A DNA stretch of 64,000 nucleotides from NCBI RefSeq assembly GCF_030409635.1, contig NZ_JAUFQF010000004.1, forward strand, positions 406,241 to 470,240, written 5' to 3'. The translations under genes and the position numbers were made by a program. This DNA is from Vibrio agarivorans (GTDB lineage: Bacteria > Pseudomonadota > Gammaproteobacteria > Enterobacterales > Vibrionaceae). Positions 41,582-51,752 of this stretch are shown here, one piece after another (positions within the stretch are counted from its first letter, which is position 1; each line of letters starts with the position of its first letter). The notes beneath the pieces were generated by a model. It was not told where the DNA came from and did no database searches. It saw nothing but the letters and a program-made list of their open reading frames with translations.

Positions 41582-41609
41582 TAAAAAAGCCCACCGGAAT
41601 CGGTGGGCT
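41582..41609 (-). terminator. Terminator of the chemoreceptor gene
   Basis: AGCCCACCG (41588-41596) pairs with CGGTGGGCT (41601-41609); on the minus strand a T run follows. It lies between the MCP stop (41628) and glnE. Confidence 0.87.
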
Positions 41610-41627
41610 GAGCGGTAGATTCAATAA

Positions 41628-42884
41628 TTAAACTTTAAAAGAAGCAATTTTGGCATCTAGCTCTGTGGCATTCGCCTGCATGAGCTCAGAAGTTTCAAGC
41701 AACTCAGCCATCACGGTGACAGAGCCATCAACCAACTCTCGGACATTGGTTAGGTTTTGATTCATCTCTTCTGCTACACCACTTTGCTGACCGGCAGCGG
41801 TCGCTATCTGGAAGTTCATATCATTGATTTCGCTAACTTGGTTAACGATACCATCAAGCTCAGTGCCGGCATTGGTGACCAAATCGACACTCTCTGCCGC
41901 TTCCACCACGCTTTTTTCCATTAGCTCTACTGCACTGTTAGCGCTGTCTTGTAGCTGCGTGATCATGTCTTGAATTTCAATCGTCGCTTTTTGGGTACTT
42001 TGAGCCAGGTTACGCACTTCATCCGCTACCACAGCAAAACCACGACCCGCTTCACCCGCACGCGCCGCTTCTATCGCTGCATTCAATGCAAGAAGGTTAG
42101 TTTGCTCTGAAATACCCTGAATCGTGCCGACAACGCTGCTAATAGCGGCGACTCGCTCTTCGACCTTATTCACAGCGCCAGCTGACTGGGCGATGTCATT
42201 AGATAGTTCACTGATCTTGGAAATCGTGCCACCTACAAACTCTTGACCGCGTTGCGCTTGCCCTGAAGCACTTTCCGTCAACGATGAGGCTGTCTGAGCA
42301 TGATCTGCCACAGTTTGAACGGTCGAGCTCATCTCGCTCATCGCCGTGGCCAGTTGATCTATCTCATTAAACTCTTCTTGTGCCGCTTCCTTCGTCTCAG
42401 CCATGCTCAGCGTCATCACTTCAGTGAGTGAGATCAACTCTTGTGAAGCACTAATTTGTGTTTTGATTACATCCTGTAATTGGAAACGAGTGGTTTCGAG
42501 TTCACGAGCCACATCACCGTACTCGTCTTTGCACTCCATATCGATTTTTTGCGAAAGATCTTTACCCGCCATAGTCTGAATCGACTCACTCAAATATTGA
42601 GTCTGGCGCAGCATAACGCGAGCGGCAAATAGCAATAGAGAAATGAAGATAACGATCATGACGCCCGTTTGCCAAACCACTTGTACAAGATACTGCTCGT
42701 AATGGTGCTGAGCGAGATTGGCATCTTGAGTCGCCGATAGAAGGGCTTGATAGAAGGTGCTCGCATCCCACAGCTGTTTTGCCACAAGCAATACAGTGCT
42801 GAACACCATCAACATGATCATTTTCGGCACGAGTCGCGCATCAGTGATGAGCTTTTCCCAAGGTTTGAAACTGAGTTTATTCAT
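41628..42884 (-). CDS. Methyl-accepting chemotaxis protein with very short periplasmic part
   Basis: Chemoreceptor of 418 residues from ATG 42884 (MNKLSFKPWEKL). TM1 is about residues 21-37 and TM2 about 70-88, leaving only about 33 residues in the periplasm, too few for a Cache or four-helix sensor. HAMP-like sequence follows (LSESIQTMAGKDLSQKID). The signalling tip EQTNLLALNAAIEAARAGEAGRGFAVVADEVR is canonical. There is no C-terminal NWETF-type CheR tether. The signal may be sensed in the membrane or through a partner; ligand unknown. Confidence 0.93.
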   Translation of the reverse strand: MNKLSFKPWEKLITDARLVPKMIMLMVFSTVLLVAKQLWDASTFYQALLSATQDANLAQHHYEQYLVQVVWQTGVMIVIFISLLLFAARVMLRQTQYLSESIQTMAGKDLSQKIDMECKDEYGDVARELETTRFQLQDVIKTQISASQELISLTEVMTLSMAETKEAAQEEFNEIDQLATAMSEMSSTVQTVADHAQTASSLTESASGQAQRGQEFVGGTISKISELSNDIAQSAGAVNKVEERVAAISSVVGTIQGISEQTNLLALNAAIEAARAGEAGRGFAVVADEVRNLAQSTQKATIEIQDMITQLQDSANSAVELMEKSVVEAAESVDLVTNAGTELDGIVNQVSEINDMNFQIATAAGQQSGVAEEMNQNLTNVRELVDGSVTVMAELLETSELMQANATELDAKIASFKV

Positions 42885-43177
42885 GACACTACTCCACGAA
42901 TTGAGTGCAATATTGAGGATCACACTCAGATTAATTTACGGTAATCATTACTGGGGTTAGCGGAAAATTTATACAGAACTTGAGTATTTTTGGTCGACTG
43001 AACATGGGGGGAGACGTCAGATAAGACTGTTCGTTGCTGATTTAATTCGCGCTGTTTAATTAGTCACAGCATATCAAATTCAATTAGCGAAAGGGGTGTG
43101 ATATTACTCCAAAATGACAGGAGTTATCGGTTCTGTGAGCGAGCACATTAAGTGCCAGTAACACGGCGTCAAAAAAC
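42885..43177. other. Intergenic region between the MCP gene and ygiF
   Basis: With the terminator at 43170-43207 this makes a 371-nt gap. It must contain the MCP promoter on the minus strand. I looked for sigma-70 and sigma-28 (flagellar) elements and found no convincing match. A small ACTCC...GGAGT inverted repeat is present near 43108-43126. No gene-like reading frame is visible. Confidence 0.4.
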
Positions 43178-43207
43178 AAACGGGACTCCATTCCGAAGTC
43201 CCGTTTA
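43170..43207 (-). terminator. Terminator of ygiF
   Basis: AAACGGGACT (43178-43187) pairs with AGTCCCGTTT (43197-43206); the minus strand continues GTTTTTTG. It lies about 50 nt beyond the ygiF stop. Confidence 0.85.
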
Positions 43208-43255
43208 TCACAACTTATTGTAAAGCACTTTGCACATTACATATGAAAGGCGACA

Positions 43256-44773
43256 TTAATCACGCCAATATGGTTGCGTGTCGACACTGATGCGACGTGT
43301 CTGCTCCATAGCGTGCAAAATAGAGGTCTCTTGTCGCTGCAGCCAGCGTTTTAACTGATCCAGTTCATCACCCTCGAGCTTATCAAGGAAAGTCTCGAGT
43401 TGTTTCAACATTTGTAAGTCGACGATACCTTGCATCAAATCAGCCCACGGAAGACGGAAGCGGTTACGATCTTCTGCATCATATAAGTTCGCAAAACTGA
43501 CACCGGTATAAAGGTTACGCATCAAACGATACTGTTGGTCAATATACTCTTGGCGACATAGCTCTTTCTCCGGCGGGAACGCTTCCACCAGCTCAGCCCA
43601 TGTACGATCGAGTTGTTTACCCGAAAAGGCCACAATATTACTCGCCATTTTTTCGCGGGCTTTGTCGTCTAGGAAAGGCTGCCAACCGCGGGTCAAAATC
43701 CAGCGGCTCAAATCCAGCAACAAACCGGTATAACGTGCAGAGGAGAGTAACGTTAAACTCTCTTCACGCTCTGGCAATTGCGCTTCAACCTGTTTCAGTT
43801 CTTCAACAATAAACTTGCGGGCATCGAGTTTGCGCAGCACATGGCCTTTGTCTTCAAGCAGGTCTTCAAGGCAGTCATAGTCATCTAGCCATTCAAGCTC
43901 TTGCTCAAGCCACTTAAGCTCTTGGCGCAGCAGTGCACTTGCGCGACGTGGTACGACACCGCCGTACACCGTAAAGATTTGGCGAATGTAGCTAATCGCA
44001 TGACGAATTTCATGCAGCGCTTCAATAGAAGGGCGCTCGATATAAATCTGCTCGTGGTAGTGCCAATGAGATAGCGCATGCTCAAGCGCGTTAACTAAAC
44101 AGGTTTCTACACTGTCACTCGATTGAGTATTAACGAGCGGCAGTGGTACAACCTCATCGCTTTCATGACCATACGCCAAGCGATAGCCTTTTGCTGCTTT
44201 GCTCATATTACCAAGGCGCATACCTCCATCTTCGGAGAATGCTCGAGCGAGTGTGAATAGTGCTTCGGTTTGGCCTGACTTAAGCTCCAGCTCCACCTCA
44301 CAAATCGGCTCTTGTTTATCACCAGACTCAACCAGACCTTGGTCAAAGGCCACTTCCACTTGGCTGCCATCTGGCATACCAATAAGCCACTGCTCACGAG
44401 TGAAATTGGTTGAGAAAATCGGGATCAACTGCGCTTGAACCTCTTCTACAGTACGGCCTTCTGGCCATATTTCTGTAGGGTGAAGTGTCAGTTCAGGTTT
44501 GTTAGATGTGTGTTCAGCGTTGAACTCAGGACGCTGGTGCAGGCCAGCAACAACACGGCCTGACGTTTTGACGGTTTGTACGAACACACCATCAAAGCAG
44601 CGAATTCTTAAGCCTATGTCGTGACGACGTAGCCAGTTATCCGCAGTATCGAAGTAGGTATTTCCCAGTTCTCGACAGCTATGCTGAAGTACTTTGGTTT
44701 CATCGAGTTTTGCTCGCAAAGTATCGGAAAAATCAGATGAAACAAAAAACTTCAACTCTATCTCGGTTTCCAT
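43256..44773 (-). CDS. ygiF: Inorganic triphosphatase (CYTH and CHAD domains), YgiF type
   Basis: Hydrolyses inorganic triphosphate in a tunnel-fold CYTH domain. It is 505 residues. The CYTH domain (about 1-200) begins METEIELKF with the EIELK metal/substrate motif. A CHAD helical domain with conserved His and Arg follows (about 225-480, for example IEALHEIRHAISYIRQ), which usually binds polyphosphate. It sits among glnE, an SH3 protein and cca, as in E. coli, and is divergent from the DUF47-pit pair. Confidence 0.95.
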   Translation of the reverse strand: METEIELKFFVSSDFSDTLRAKLDETKVLQHSCRELGNTYFDTADNWLRRHDIGLRIRCFDGVFVQTVKTSGRVVAGLHQRPEFNAEHTSNKPELTLHPTEIWPEGRTVEEVQAQLIPIFSTNFTREQWLIGMPDGSQVEVAFDQGLVESGDKQEPICEVELELKSGQTEALFTLARAFSEDGGMRLGNMSKAAKGYRLAYGHESDEVVPLPLVNTQSSDSVETCLVNALEHALSHWHYHEQIYIERPSIEALHEIRHAISYIRQIFTVYGGVVPRRASALLRQELKWLEQELEWLDDYDCLEDLLEDKGHVLRKLDARKFIVEELKQVEAQLPEREESLTLLSSARYTGLLLDLSRWILTRGWQPFLDDKAREKMASNIVAFSGKQLDRTWAELVEAFPPEKELCRQEYIDQQYRLMRNLYTGVSFANLYDAEDRNRFRLPWADLMQGIVDLQMLKQLETFLDKLEGDELDQLKRWLQRQETSILHAMEQTRRISVDTQPYWRD

Positions 44774-44979
44774 ATATCCACCTTATAAAACAGATAGGTG
44801 AAGCATATTGCTTAACTGAGGGATCAGCAAGAAGGAAATAACACCTGAATGATGATCTAAAACAGTTTTAATGTGGCATTTTATGGGTTAACATTCGCGC
44901 CTTTATAGCCATCGTTCAACATTTCGCCAGATTATGGCCTATGTTTTTTTTAGGGTTATAGCAATTAGGTTTTAAAACC

Positions 44980-45660
44980 ATGCCAGTAAATACCATTATG
45001 GGGTTGTTCGCAAAGTCCCCTATTAAACCTTTGCAACGTCACGTTGTATGCGTGAATGAATGCTGCTCTCACTTAATCAACTTCTTTGAGGTTTCTTCAA
45101 AGGGTGATTGGGAAAAAGCATCTGAAATTCGTGCTCAAATCTCGCATCTTGAAAAAGAGGCGGATGTACTAAAGCGTGAGATCCGTTTGAAACTACCACG
45201 TGGATTGTTCTTGCCAGTCGATCGTACTGACATGCTTGAGCTTCTCACGCAGCAAGACAAACTAGCCAACCTTGCCAAAGATATTGCTGGCCGAGTTTAC
45301 GGTCGCCAGCTCATCATTCCTGAACCTATGCAACAGAACTTCATCGCTTATGTTAAGCGCTGTCTCGATGCTGCTGATCAAGCTCAAAAAGTGATTAATG
45401 AGCTAGATGAACTGCTAGAAACCGGTTTTAAAGGCCGTGAAGTCACCCTCGTTGCAGAGATGATTCACCAATTAGACGTGATTGAAGATGACACTGACTC
45501 AATGCAGATTGAGTTGCGTCAACAACTGATGGCTCTCGAAGATAGCCTCAGCCCAATCGACGCTATGTTCCTCTATAAGATTTTAGAATGGGTGGGCGGA
45601 ATCGCAGACCAAGCTCAACGTGTTGGAGCACGTCTAGAGCTTATGCTTTCTCGTTCATAA
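44980..45660 (+). CDS. PhoU-like DUF47 protein (TIGR00153 family), phosphate transport regulator
   Basis: Cytoplasmic helical protein of 226 residues related to PhoU, encoded directly upstream of a Pit-type phosphate transporter. The MPVNTIMGLFAKSPIKPLQRHV start and repeated acidic helices (DQLANLAKDI-like, EDDTDSMQIELRQQL) fit the family, thought to control Pit activity. The functional claim is by context. The 206-nt gap to ygiF should hold divergent promoters. Confidence 0.9.
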   Translation: MPVNTIMGLFAKSPIKPLQRHVVCVNECCSHLINFFEVSSKGDWEKASEIRAQISHLEKEADVLKREIRLKLPRGLFLPVDRTDMLELLTQQDKLANLAKDIAGRVYGRQLIIPEPMQQNFIAYVKRCLDAADQAQKVINELDELLETGFKGREVTLVAEMIHQLDVIEDDTDSMQIELRQQLMALEDSLSPIDAMFLYKILEWVGGIADQAQRVGARLELMLSRS

Positions 45661-45781
45661 TTCAGAAACTAACACTGAGTAACGAAGGTCATTCAAATTA
45701 TCGGCAATGCAATCGCAGTGACGCGGATTATTGCGCCCGTTTTTTGTCTGTCCCGCTTGTTACAAACAACTAGGTAATACA

Positions 45782-47041
45782 ATGGATATCCTCGCTAACT
45801 ACGGTACTATCCTAATTCTGATCGCAGCTCTCTTTGGTTTTATGATGGCTGTGGGTATCGGTGCAAATGACGTAGCGAACGCTATGGGCACCTCAGTTGG
45901 TTCAAAAGCACTGACTGTAAAACAAGCGATCATCATCGCGATGATCTTCGAGTTTGCCGGCGCTTACCTTGCCGGTGGTGAAGTAACTGATACCATCCGT
46001 AAGGGTGTTATTGATACCACACTATTTGCTGATAAGCCTGATGTGCTTGTGTTCGGCATGCTGTCTGCGCTTCTTGCTGCGGGTACTTGGCTGCTGCTTG
46101 CGTCATACATGGGTTGGCCGGTTTCAACCACTCACTCAATCATCGGTGCGATCATCGGTTTTGCTTGTGTATCCGTGGGTACAGAAGCGGTTGACTGGAG
46201 TAGTGTTCAAGGCATCGTTGGCAGCTGGATTGTTACCCCATTGATATCGGGCTTCTTTGCCTATCTTATCTTTGTCAGTGCACAACGTCTGATTTTTGAT
46301 ACTGAGCGCCCTCTGATGAATGCAAAGCGTTTTGTGCCTGTGTACATGTTCATCACGACGATCGTGATTGCCCTTGTTACTATCAAAAAAGGCCTAAAAC
46401 ACATCGGTCTGCACCTATCAACGGGTGAAGCTTGGATTGCAGCGATTGCTGTTTCAACTCTCGTGATGGTCGGTGGCTATGTTTACATTCAGAAGAAGTT
46501 TGCCAACCGTGAAGACGACCACAGCTTTGCTGGTGTTGAAGGCATCTTCTCTGTACTGATGGTTATCACTGCGTGTGCAATGGCATTTGCTCACGGCTCA
46601 AACGACGTAGCGAACGCGATTGGCCCTCTGTCGGCAGTAGTATCAACCGTAGAGCACATGGGCGAAATTACCGCTAAAAGCCGTATTGCATGGTGGATCC
46701 TTCCTCTGGGTGGTGTCGGTATCGTTGTGGGTCTAGCGACACTAGGCCACAAAGTAATGGCGACAGTAGGTACTGGTATTACTGAACTTACACCTAGCCG
46801 TGGTTTTGCCGCTCAGCTTGCTACTGCATCAACGGTTGTTCTAGCGTCTGGTACTGGCCTTCCAATCTCGACGACTCAAACACTAGTCGGTGCGGTTCTG
46901 GGTGTGGGTTTTGCTCGTGGCATCGCTGCGCTAAACCTTGGCGTTGTTCGTAACATCGTTGCGTCTTGGATTGTTACACTGCCTGCAGGTGCCCTGCTTG
47001 CCGTTGTCTTCTTCTATGGAATTCAAGCAGCATTTGTTTAA
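45782..47041 (+). CDS. pit: Low-affinity inorganic phosphate transporter (Pit family)
   Basis: Proton-coupled phosphate/metal-phosphate symporter. It is 419 residues from ATG 45782 (MDILANYGTIL). Two inverted repeats carry the family signature: GANDVANAMGTSVGSKALT near residue 27 and GSNDVANAIGPLSAVV in the second half. About ten membrane helices. It is cotranscribed with the DUF47 gene (121-nt gap) and ended by a terminator. Confidence 0.96.
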   Translation: MDILANYGTILILIAALFGFMMAVGIGANDVANAMGTSVGSKALTVKQAIIIAMIFEFAGAYLAGGEVTDTIRKGVIDTTLFADKPDVLVFGMLSALLAAGTWLLLASYMGWPVSTTHSIIGAIIGFACVSVGTEAVDWSSVQGIVGSWIVTPLISGFFAYLIFVSAQRLIFDTERPLMNAKRFVPVYMFITTIVIALVTIKKGLKHIGLHLSTGEAWIAAIAVSTLVMVGGYVYIQKKFANREDDHSFAGVEGIFSVLMVITACAMAFAHGSNDVANAIGPLSAVVSTVEHMGEITAKSRIAWWILPLGGVGIVVGLATLGHKVMATVGTGITELTPSRGFAAQLATASTVVLASGTGLPISTTQTLVGAVLGVGFARGIAALNLGVVRNIVASWIVTLPAGALLAVVFFYGIQAAFV

Positions 47042-47116
47042 CGCTTACTGACGTAAAGTCCAGTAAAAAGTCAGAGTCAAGTTAAGACAATGTCATTATT
47101 GACTCAAACGCACATT

Positions 47117-47143
47117 AAGGGAGGCTTTGCCTCCCTTCTTTGT
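47117..47143 (+). terminator. Terminator after the phosphate transporter
   Basis: AAGGGAGGC (47117-47125) pairs with GCCTCCCTT (47129-47137), followed by CTTTGTT. It lies about 75 nt past the stop. Confidence 0.8.
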
Positions 47144-47268
47144 TGCACCGAGGCTTGAAAATTCTTACTATCTCTTCAGTTTTATCGTTCTGTCTCACTC
47201 AGACTCGAAACCGCTATAGAAAGCTCGTAGCCGTTAGACAGACAAACCCCCTATTGGAAGGATTACCC

Positions 47269-47880
47269 GTGAAAAAGCTGATCTATCTGGTTTTACTAGC
47301 TGTAACGTCTGTTTCTACAGCTTTCGCTCAAGACCACTACATCGCAGATAAACTGTTTACGTACATGCACTCAGGCCCAGGTACCGAGTTTAGAATTATT
47401 GGCAGCGTTAACGCCGGTGATAAAGTTCAACTAACAAACACTAACCGTGCAGCAGGCTACAGTGAAGTTGTAGATAGCCGAGGCCGTAAAGGCTGGGTCG
47501 AAAGTAAGTTTGTTACGACTCAACAGAGCATGGCGATCCGACTACCTAAAGTAGAAAAAGAGCTTGCACAGGCGAACGAAGCCTTATCAAATGCTCGCTC
47601 ATCGGCAGACAGTGAAAAAGCGGGGTTAATTGACTCACTAGAGGCACGCAATCAGCAACTGTCTGAGCTTGAAGAGACCAACACAGAACTGAACAAGCAG
47701 CTAACGACATCACAGACAGAGATTCGTGAGCTTCGCGCTCGTTTAGATACGCAAAAAGAAGACCTACTGCTTAAGTACTTCATGTATGGTGGCGGTGTTG
47801 CTGGTCTTGGCCTGTTGTTTGGCTTGCTCCTTCCACACATCATGCCACGTCGTAAAAAGTCTCCTGCAGGCTGGGCATAG
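47269..47880 (+). CDS. ygiM: SH3-domain membrane protein (TIGR04211 / YgiM family)
   Basis: Exported protein of 203 residues from GTG 47269, with GGAAGG 8 nt upstream. The signal peptide MKKLIYLVLLAVTSVSTAFA is followed by a bacterial SH3 domain (YIADKLFTYMHSGPGTEF to GWVESKFV), a coiled coil (about 90-170) and a C-terminal membrane helix (MYGGGVAGLGLLFGLLLPHIM) before a short basic tail. Function unknown; SH3 and coiled coil suggest cell-wall or envelope contacts. The longer frame from 47140 has no ribosome site. Confidence 0.9.
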   Translation: MKKLIYLVLLAVTSVSTAFAQDHYIADKLFTYMHSGPGTEFRIIGSVNAGDKVQLTNTNRAAGYSEVVDSRGRKGWVESKFVTTQQSMAIRLPKVEKELAQANEALSNARSSADSEKAGLIDSLEARNQQLSELEETNTELNKQLTTSQTEIRELRARLDTQKEDLLLKYFMYGGGVAGLGLLFGLLLPHIMPRRKKSPAGWA

Positions 47881-47946
47881 TGATTTAGCTAGACAATTAT
47901 CAATACACTAGGTAATTGCCACGGTGCTATACAACAGTACTTCAAT

Positions 47947-47977
47947 AAAAAATGGTCGCGAAATGCGACCATTTTTT
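47947..47977. terminator. Bidirectional terminator between the SH3 protein and exeB
   Basis: AAAAAATGGTCGC (47947-47959) pairs with GCGACCATTTTTT (47965-47977). The genes on either side converge. Confidence 0.88.
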
Positions 47978-48021
47978 TATCTATTTGTCCGCAGAGAGTT
48001 GTCCGCAGACAGCAAAATACG

Positions 48022-48831
48022 TTAGCCTTTCCAGTCATACAGGGCTGGTATACGTAAGCGCTCACCTTCGAAGCGAATCACACATGATTGTGGCTCTATA
48101 CTTTCCAGCACCACGCCCCCATTCAACTCATCCCCTTGCATGTATTCAACATCATTAATCTTAACCCAGCGCTTATCCTCTGCGCGTGAATAGACATGGG
48201 TTTGAAAATTCATTGCAGGCAATCGCCCATAATAATCGTTACTGTTTTGCGCCAAAGCGATAACACGCTGTTGTGATGGTGTTGTCGCTATCTGAGTAGA
48301 GGTGTTTGACGTGGGTTCATTTGTGGTTGACGGCTGCGACATCACTGACTGCAGGCGCTGAGCTATCTCTGGGGATAGCTGACTCAAATCAAGGTTAGCT
48401 AACGGATCATCAGCAATAACCTCCGCCCCACTCGGCGAGGTCACTGGTGGTATATTCGATTCAGTTTCTGGCAATAAACTGTATGAATCACTTTGATGAT
48501 GAGCAACAGCAGGTTTTTTAGGCACGCTGACGAGCGCTTGCAGAGGTGCTACCTGAGAAAGAGTATATGCCACATCAATACGCTCTATCTGCTGGACAAC
48601 CTCAACCTCTTGCTGAGATTGAAGACTACTATGAACACGGTAGTCTTGAACGTATTGAGCGCCAAAGTAAGCGATCGAGCATAAGCTCGGGAGCAACAAC
48701 GCGAAGCTTGCAAGAGGCCAAGAAAAGCGCGGAGCCGTTGCCAGAGCTTGAACAGGCGCATAAGACGAGGTTGATGCCTGTGTGTAGTGCTCTTGCTCTG
48801 AACGCTGTAAGGCGTTTAATACTTGCGACAT
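48022..48831 (-). CDS. exeB: Type II secretion accessory protein GspB/ExeB
   Basis: Inner-membrane protein that, with ExeA, helps place the type II secretin in the outer membrane through the peptidoglycan. It is 269 residues. A short cytoplasmic N-terminus (MSQVLNALQRSEQEH) is followed by one membrane helix (WPLASFALLLPSLCSIAYFG), a long Pro/Ser/Thr-rich spacer and a C-terminal GspB domain (LPAMNFQTHVYSRAEDKRWV to the end). It directly follows exeA with no gap. The rest of the type II system is not in this window. Confidence 0.92.
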   Translation of the reverse strand: MSQVLNALQRSEQEHYTQASTSSYAPVQALATAPRFSWPLASFALLLPSLCSIAYFGAQYVQDYRVHSSLQSQQEVEVVQQIERIDVAYTLSQVAPLQALVSVPKKPAVAHHQSDSYSLLPETESNIPPVTSPSGAEVIADDPLANLDLSQLSPEIAQRLQSVMSQPSTTNEPTSNTSTQIATTPSQQRVIALAQNSNDYYGRLPAMNFQTHVYSRAEDKRWVKINDVEYMQGDELNGGVVLESIEPQSCVIRFEGERLRIPALYDWKG

Positions 48832-50439
48832 TTACATCACCTCCTGATCAACAATCAGTGTTGGCGCTTGAGCCTGGGTCATAAGATCCAAGCGAGTGAG
48901 TGTTTGCTTACCCGCAATACCATCGACTGCCATCCCCTGCCAGCGTTGAAACGCTTCCACACGACGTTTTAGGCTGTCATCAAAAACACGCTTACTTTCC
49001 ACTTGCTCACCGAACACTGCCGCTAATTTACTGTTCAGAGCCTCGATCGACTCACCTTGCATACCCTGGCGCAACGTCTCATCAAACTGACTCATCCACA
49101 GATAACGATATTCACCCGTCCACAGTTGCCCAAGCCACTCTAGCGGCAATGTCAGCTCTTTATCATCGATTAGCAATACAAATGACTCTGTCGTTAATTG
49201 ATTGAGAACAGCAAAACGCTTTTGCCCATCAAGGCGCAAGGTCAATACCACTGGCATGTTGATATCAATCACATCTTTGATTGTGCCCAAGGCCATGCGG
49301 CAATTCATCACTGAATCAGACTCTTCTAAACATAAGGTATCAAACATAGACGCACGATAGCCCCATGTTTGATAAAGATCTCGAAGCGCGCCCTCTACCG
49401 TAAGCCCTTGACTAATCGTCGCCTTCGCTTCACTTGCGAGCGCTATCTGCTCGACGATTTCAACCTGAGGCTCACTGTCTATGACTGGTATCACTTGTGC
49501 TAATTGCTGCTGAGTAAAACGCTCTATATTCGGTAGTGCGGCATACGCGATACTGCATCCGATAGCCAATGCTGCTGCATATTTCCAGCCATGATTAACG
49601 GCTTTGCTTGGTTGCAAATGCGTGCTTGGCATCTGATAAGCCATAACCGATTCACAAGCCTGTGTAACAAGATTGACGGTTAACGCTGGCATTCCTGCAT
49701 GATGTGCCATTTTTAAGCTCTCATCACATACGAGGTTGATGAGCCTTGGTATTCCTTGCGTGTAACGAGCTATCACACTCACCATTTTCTTTGAGAATAG
49801 AGTCACTGAACCGCCCGCTGTCGCTAAACGAAAACGGATATACGCGTCCGTTTCATCGGCATCTAGCGGCAATAAATGGTAACGGCCAGTGATGCGTTGC
49901 GCCAACTGGCGCAGCTGTGGCCACTGCAGTTTTTGCTGCAGTTCAGGTTGCCCTACCAGCAGAACTTTCAGCAGTTTTTGACTCTCTGTTTCTAAATTGG
50001 TAATTAGTCGAAGTTGTTCGAGCACATCTGGCGCGAGGTGCTGCGCCTCATCAATCACAAGCAGTGTTTGAACCCCTTGTGCATGGTTAGCCAATAAGTA
50101 GTGATGAATGGCTTGCGAGAGGTCTTTCAGGCTTGCATTCGCGGCGTACTCTATCGCGTATTCATCACACACAGCTTGCAATAGCTCAATCGACGAGAAG
50201 GTTGGGTTAAGGATTAATCCCGCCTTGGTGGCACTATCGAGGTTGGATAACATGGACTTAGCCACGGTTGTTTTCCCTGTACCCACCTCACCGGTCAGCA
50301 TCGCCATACCGCCGCCCGATGTCAGGCCGGATTTCAGATAGGCAATCGCTTCTTGGTGTCGTTGACTAAGATAGAGATAGCGAGAATTGGGGACGATGGA
50401 AAACGGCCACTCCGAAAAGCCAAAATATTCTTTATACAT
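48832..50439 (-). CDS. exeA: Type II secretion ATPase GspA/ExeA
   Basis: AAA ATPase with a periplasmic peptidoglycan-binding domain, partner of ExeB. It is 535 residues. The N-terminal FGFSEWPFSIVPN is typical, the Walker A GEVGTGKTT is at about 50-58 and Walker B at LLVIDEAQHL. One membrane helix near 290-310 (WKYAAALAIGCSIAYAAL). Near the C-terminus RRVEAFQRWQGMAVDGIAG is a PG_binding_1 motif. Confidence 0.95.
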   Translation of the reverse strand: MYKEYFGFSEWPFSIVPNSRYLYLSQRHQEAIAYLKSGLTSGGGMAMLTGEVGTGKTTVAKSMLSNLDSATKAGLILNPTFSSIELLQAVCDEYAIEYAANASLKDLSQAIHHYLLANHAQGVQTLLVIDEAQHLAPDVLEQLRLITNLETESQKLLKVLLVGQPELQQKLQWPQLRQLAQRITGRYHLLPLDADETDAYIRFRLATAGGSVTLFSKKMVSVIARYTQGIPRLINLVCDESLKMAHHAGMPALTVNLVTQACESVMAYQMPSTHLQPSKAVNHGWKYAAALAIGCSIAYAALPNIERFTQQQLAQVIPVIDSEPQVEIVEQIALASEAKATISQGLTVEGALRDLYQTWGYRASMFDTLCLEESDSVMNCRMALGTIKDVIDINMPVVLTLRLDGQKRFAVLNQLTTESFVLLIDDKELTLPLEWLGQLWTGEYRYLWMSQFDETLRQGMQGESIEALNSKLAAVFGEQVESKRVFDDSLKRRVEAFQRWQGMAVDGIAGKQTLTRLDLMTQAQAPTLIVDQEVM

Positions 50440-50528
50440 CCCTTAACTCCCTATCATTGTTCAACTAAGGAAAGTACCATTAGTTGTCGTTAGCGCCAAC
50501 GTCAAAGCGCTTATTATAAGGGGACATT

Positions 50529-51752
50529 GTGAAAATATATCTTGTTGGTGGGGCAGTTCGTGACCAACTCCTCGACCTTTCTGTTTACGATAAAGATTGG
50601 GTCGTTGTTGGAAGCACCCCTGAAGAAATGCTCTCACAGGGCTTTACTGCCGTTGGTAAAGACTTTCCCGTGTTCCTGCATCCTAAAACCAAACAAGAGC
50701 ACGCCCTAGCGCGAACAGAACGTAAATCTGGCGCTGGATACACTGGCTTTGAATGCTTCTTTGATCAAAACGTCACGCTTGAGGAAGACTTACTGCGCCG
50801 TGACCTAACCATCAATGCCATAGCTCAAGACGAAGCCGGCAACTTATATGACCCATTTAACGGTCAACAAGACATCGATAATCGAATACTACGCCATGTC
50901 TCCGGCGCTTTTGTCGAAGACCCTTTGCGCGTGCTGCGTGTAGCTCGCTTTGCCGCAAAGCTCGCACATTTGGGCTTCACCATTGCTGATGAAACTATGC
51001 TTCTGATGCAGCAAATCAGCGTTTCTGGTGAGCTTGAGCACCTAACACCAGAACGCGTATGGCAAGAGTGGCATAAATCATTATCGACACAAAGCCCGCA
51101 TATTTTCCTGTCAGTACTGCGAGAATGTGGCGCACTTGCAGTTGCTCTTCCCGAGTTGAATGCCTTGTTTGGTGTTCCTCAACCAGAGCAGTGGCACCCC
51201 GAAATTGATACGGGTATTCACACGCTGATGGTAGCAGAGCAAGCAGCACTACTAAGTGACTCTCTCCCTGTGCGCTTCGCCTCACAAGTGCATGACTTAG
51301 GAAAAGGGATCACCCCAAAATCTGAGTGGCCGAGTCACAAAATGCACTGCCACACTGGCGTTAAGCTGATTAAAAAATTATGCGACCGCGTTCGAGTTCC
51401 CAATGAGTTTCGCGATTTAGCAGTCATGGTTTGTGAGCAGCACTCCAATATCCATCGCGCCGCAGAACTCAAGCCGGCCACAATATTAAAGATCCTCAAT
51501 AAGTTTGACGTTTGGCGTAAGCCGGAGCGTTTAAACGACATTTTACTTTGCTGCATGGCAGACAGCCGCGGAAGGACAGGGTTTGAAGATATTGAGTACC
51601 CACAAAAAGCATTATTCGAAGCCGCTTACCAATCCGCTTTAGCCGTGAATGTGCAATCGGTGATTGCCGATGGTTTTCAGGGAGCTGAGATACGTGCCGA
51701 GCTAGAACAACGCCGTATTGAAGCCATTAAAAACGCAAAAGAGCCAGTCTAA
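50529..51752 (+). CDS. cca: Multifunctional CCA tRNA nucleotidyltransferase
   Basis: Adds or repairs the 3' CCA of tRNAs and has a phosphohydrolase domain. It is 407 residues from GTG 50529, with AAGGGG upstream. The class II nucleotidyltransferase motif [21 protein letters not shown] is at the N-terminus, with ARTERKSG and RRDLTINA. The HD domain shows QVHDLGKG and CEQHSNIH, typical of the gammaproteobacterial trifunctional form. The 3' end overlaps a hairpin that probably terminates tcyP. Confidence 0.97.
   Translation: MKIYLVGGAVRDQLLDLSVYDKDWVVVGSTPEEMLSQGFTAVGKDFPVFLHPKTKQEHALARTERKSGAGYTGFECFFDQNVTLEEDLLRRDLTINAIAQDEAGNLYDPFNGQQDIDNRILRHVSGAFVEDPLRVLRVARFAAKLAHLGFTIADETMLLMQQISVSGELEHLTPERVWQEWHKSLSTQSPHIFLSVLRECGALAVALPELNALFGVPQPEQWHPEIDTGIHTLMVAEQAALLSDSLPVRFASQVHDLGKGITPKSEWPSHKMHCHTGVKLIKKLCDRVRVPNEFRDLAVMVCEQHSNIHRAAELKPATILKILNKFDVWRKPERLNDILLCCMADSRGRTGFEDIEYPQKALFEAAYQSALAVNVQSVIADGFQGAEIRAELEQRRIEAIKNAKEPV

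Noticed and set aside
47985-48012. 14-bp direct repeat TTGTCCGCAGAGAG / TTGTCCGCAGACAG near the exeB 3' end
   Set aside because: Only two copies beyond the terminator, with no associated element; probably a local duplication.
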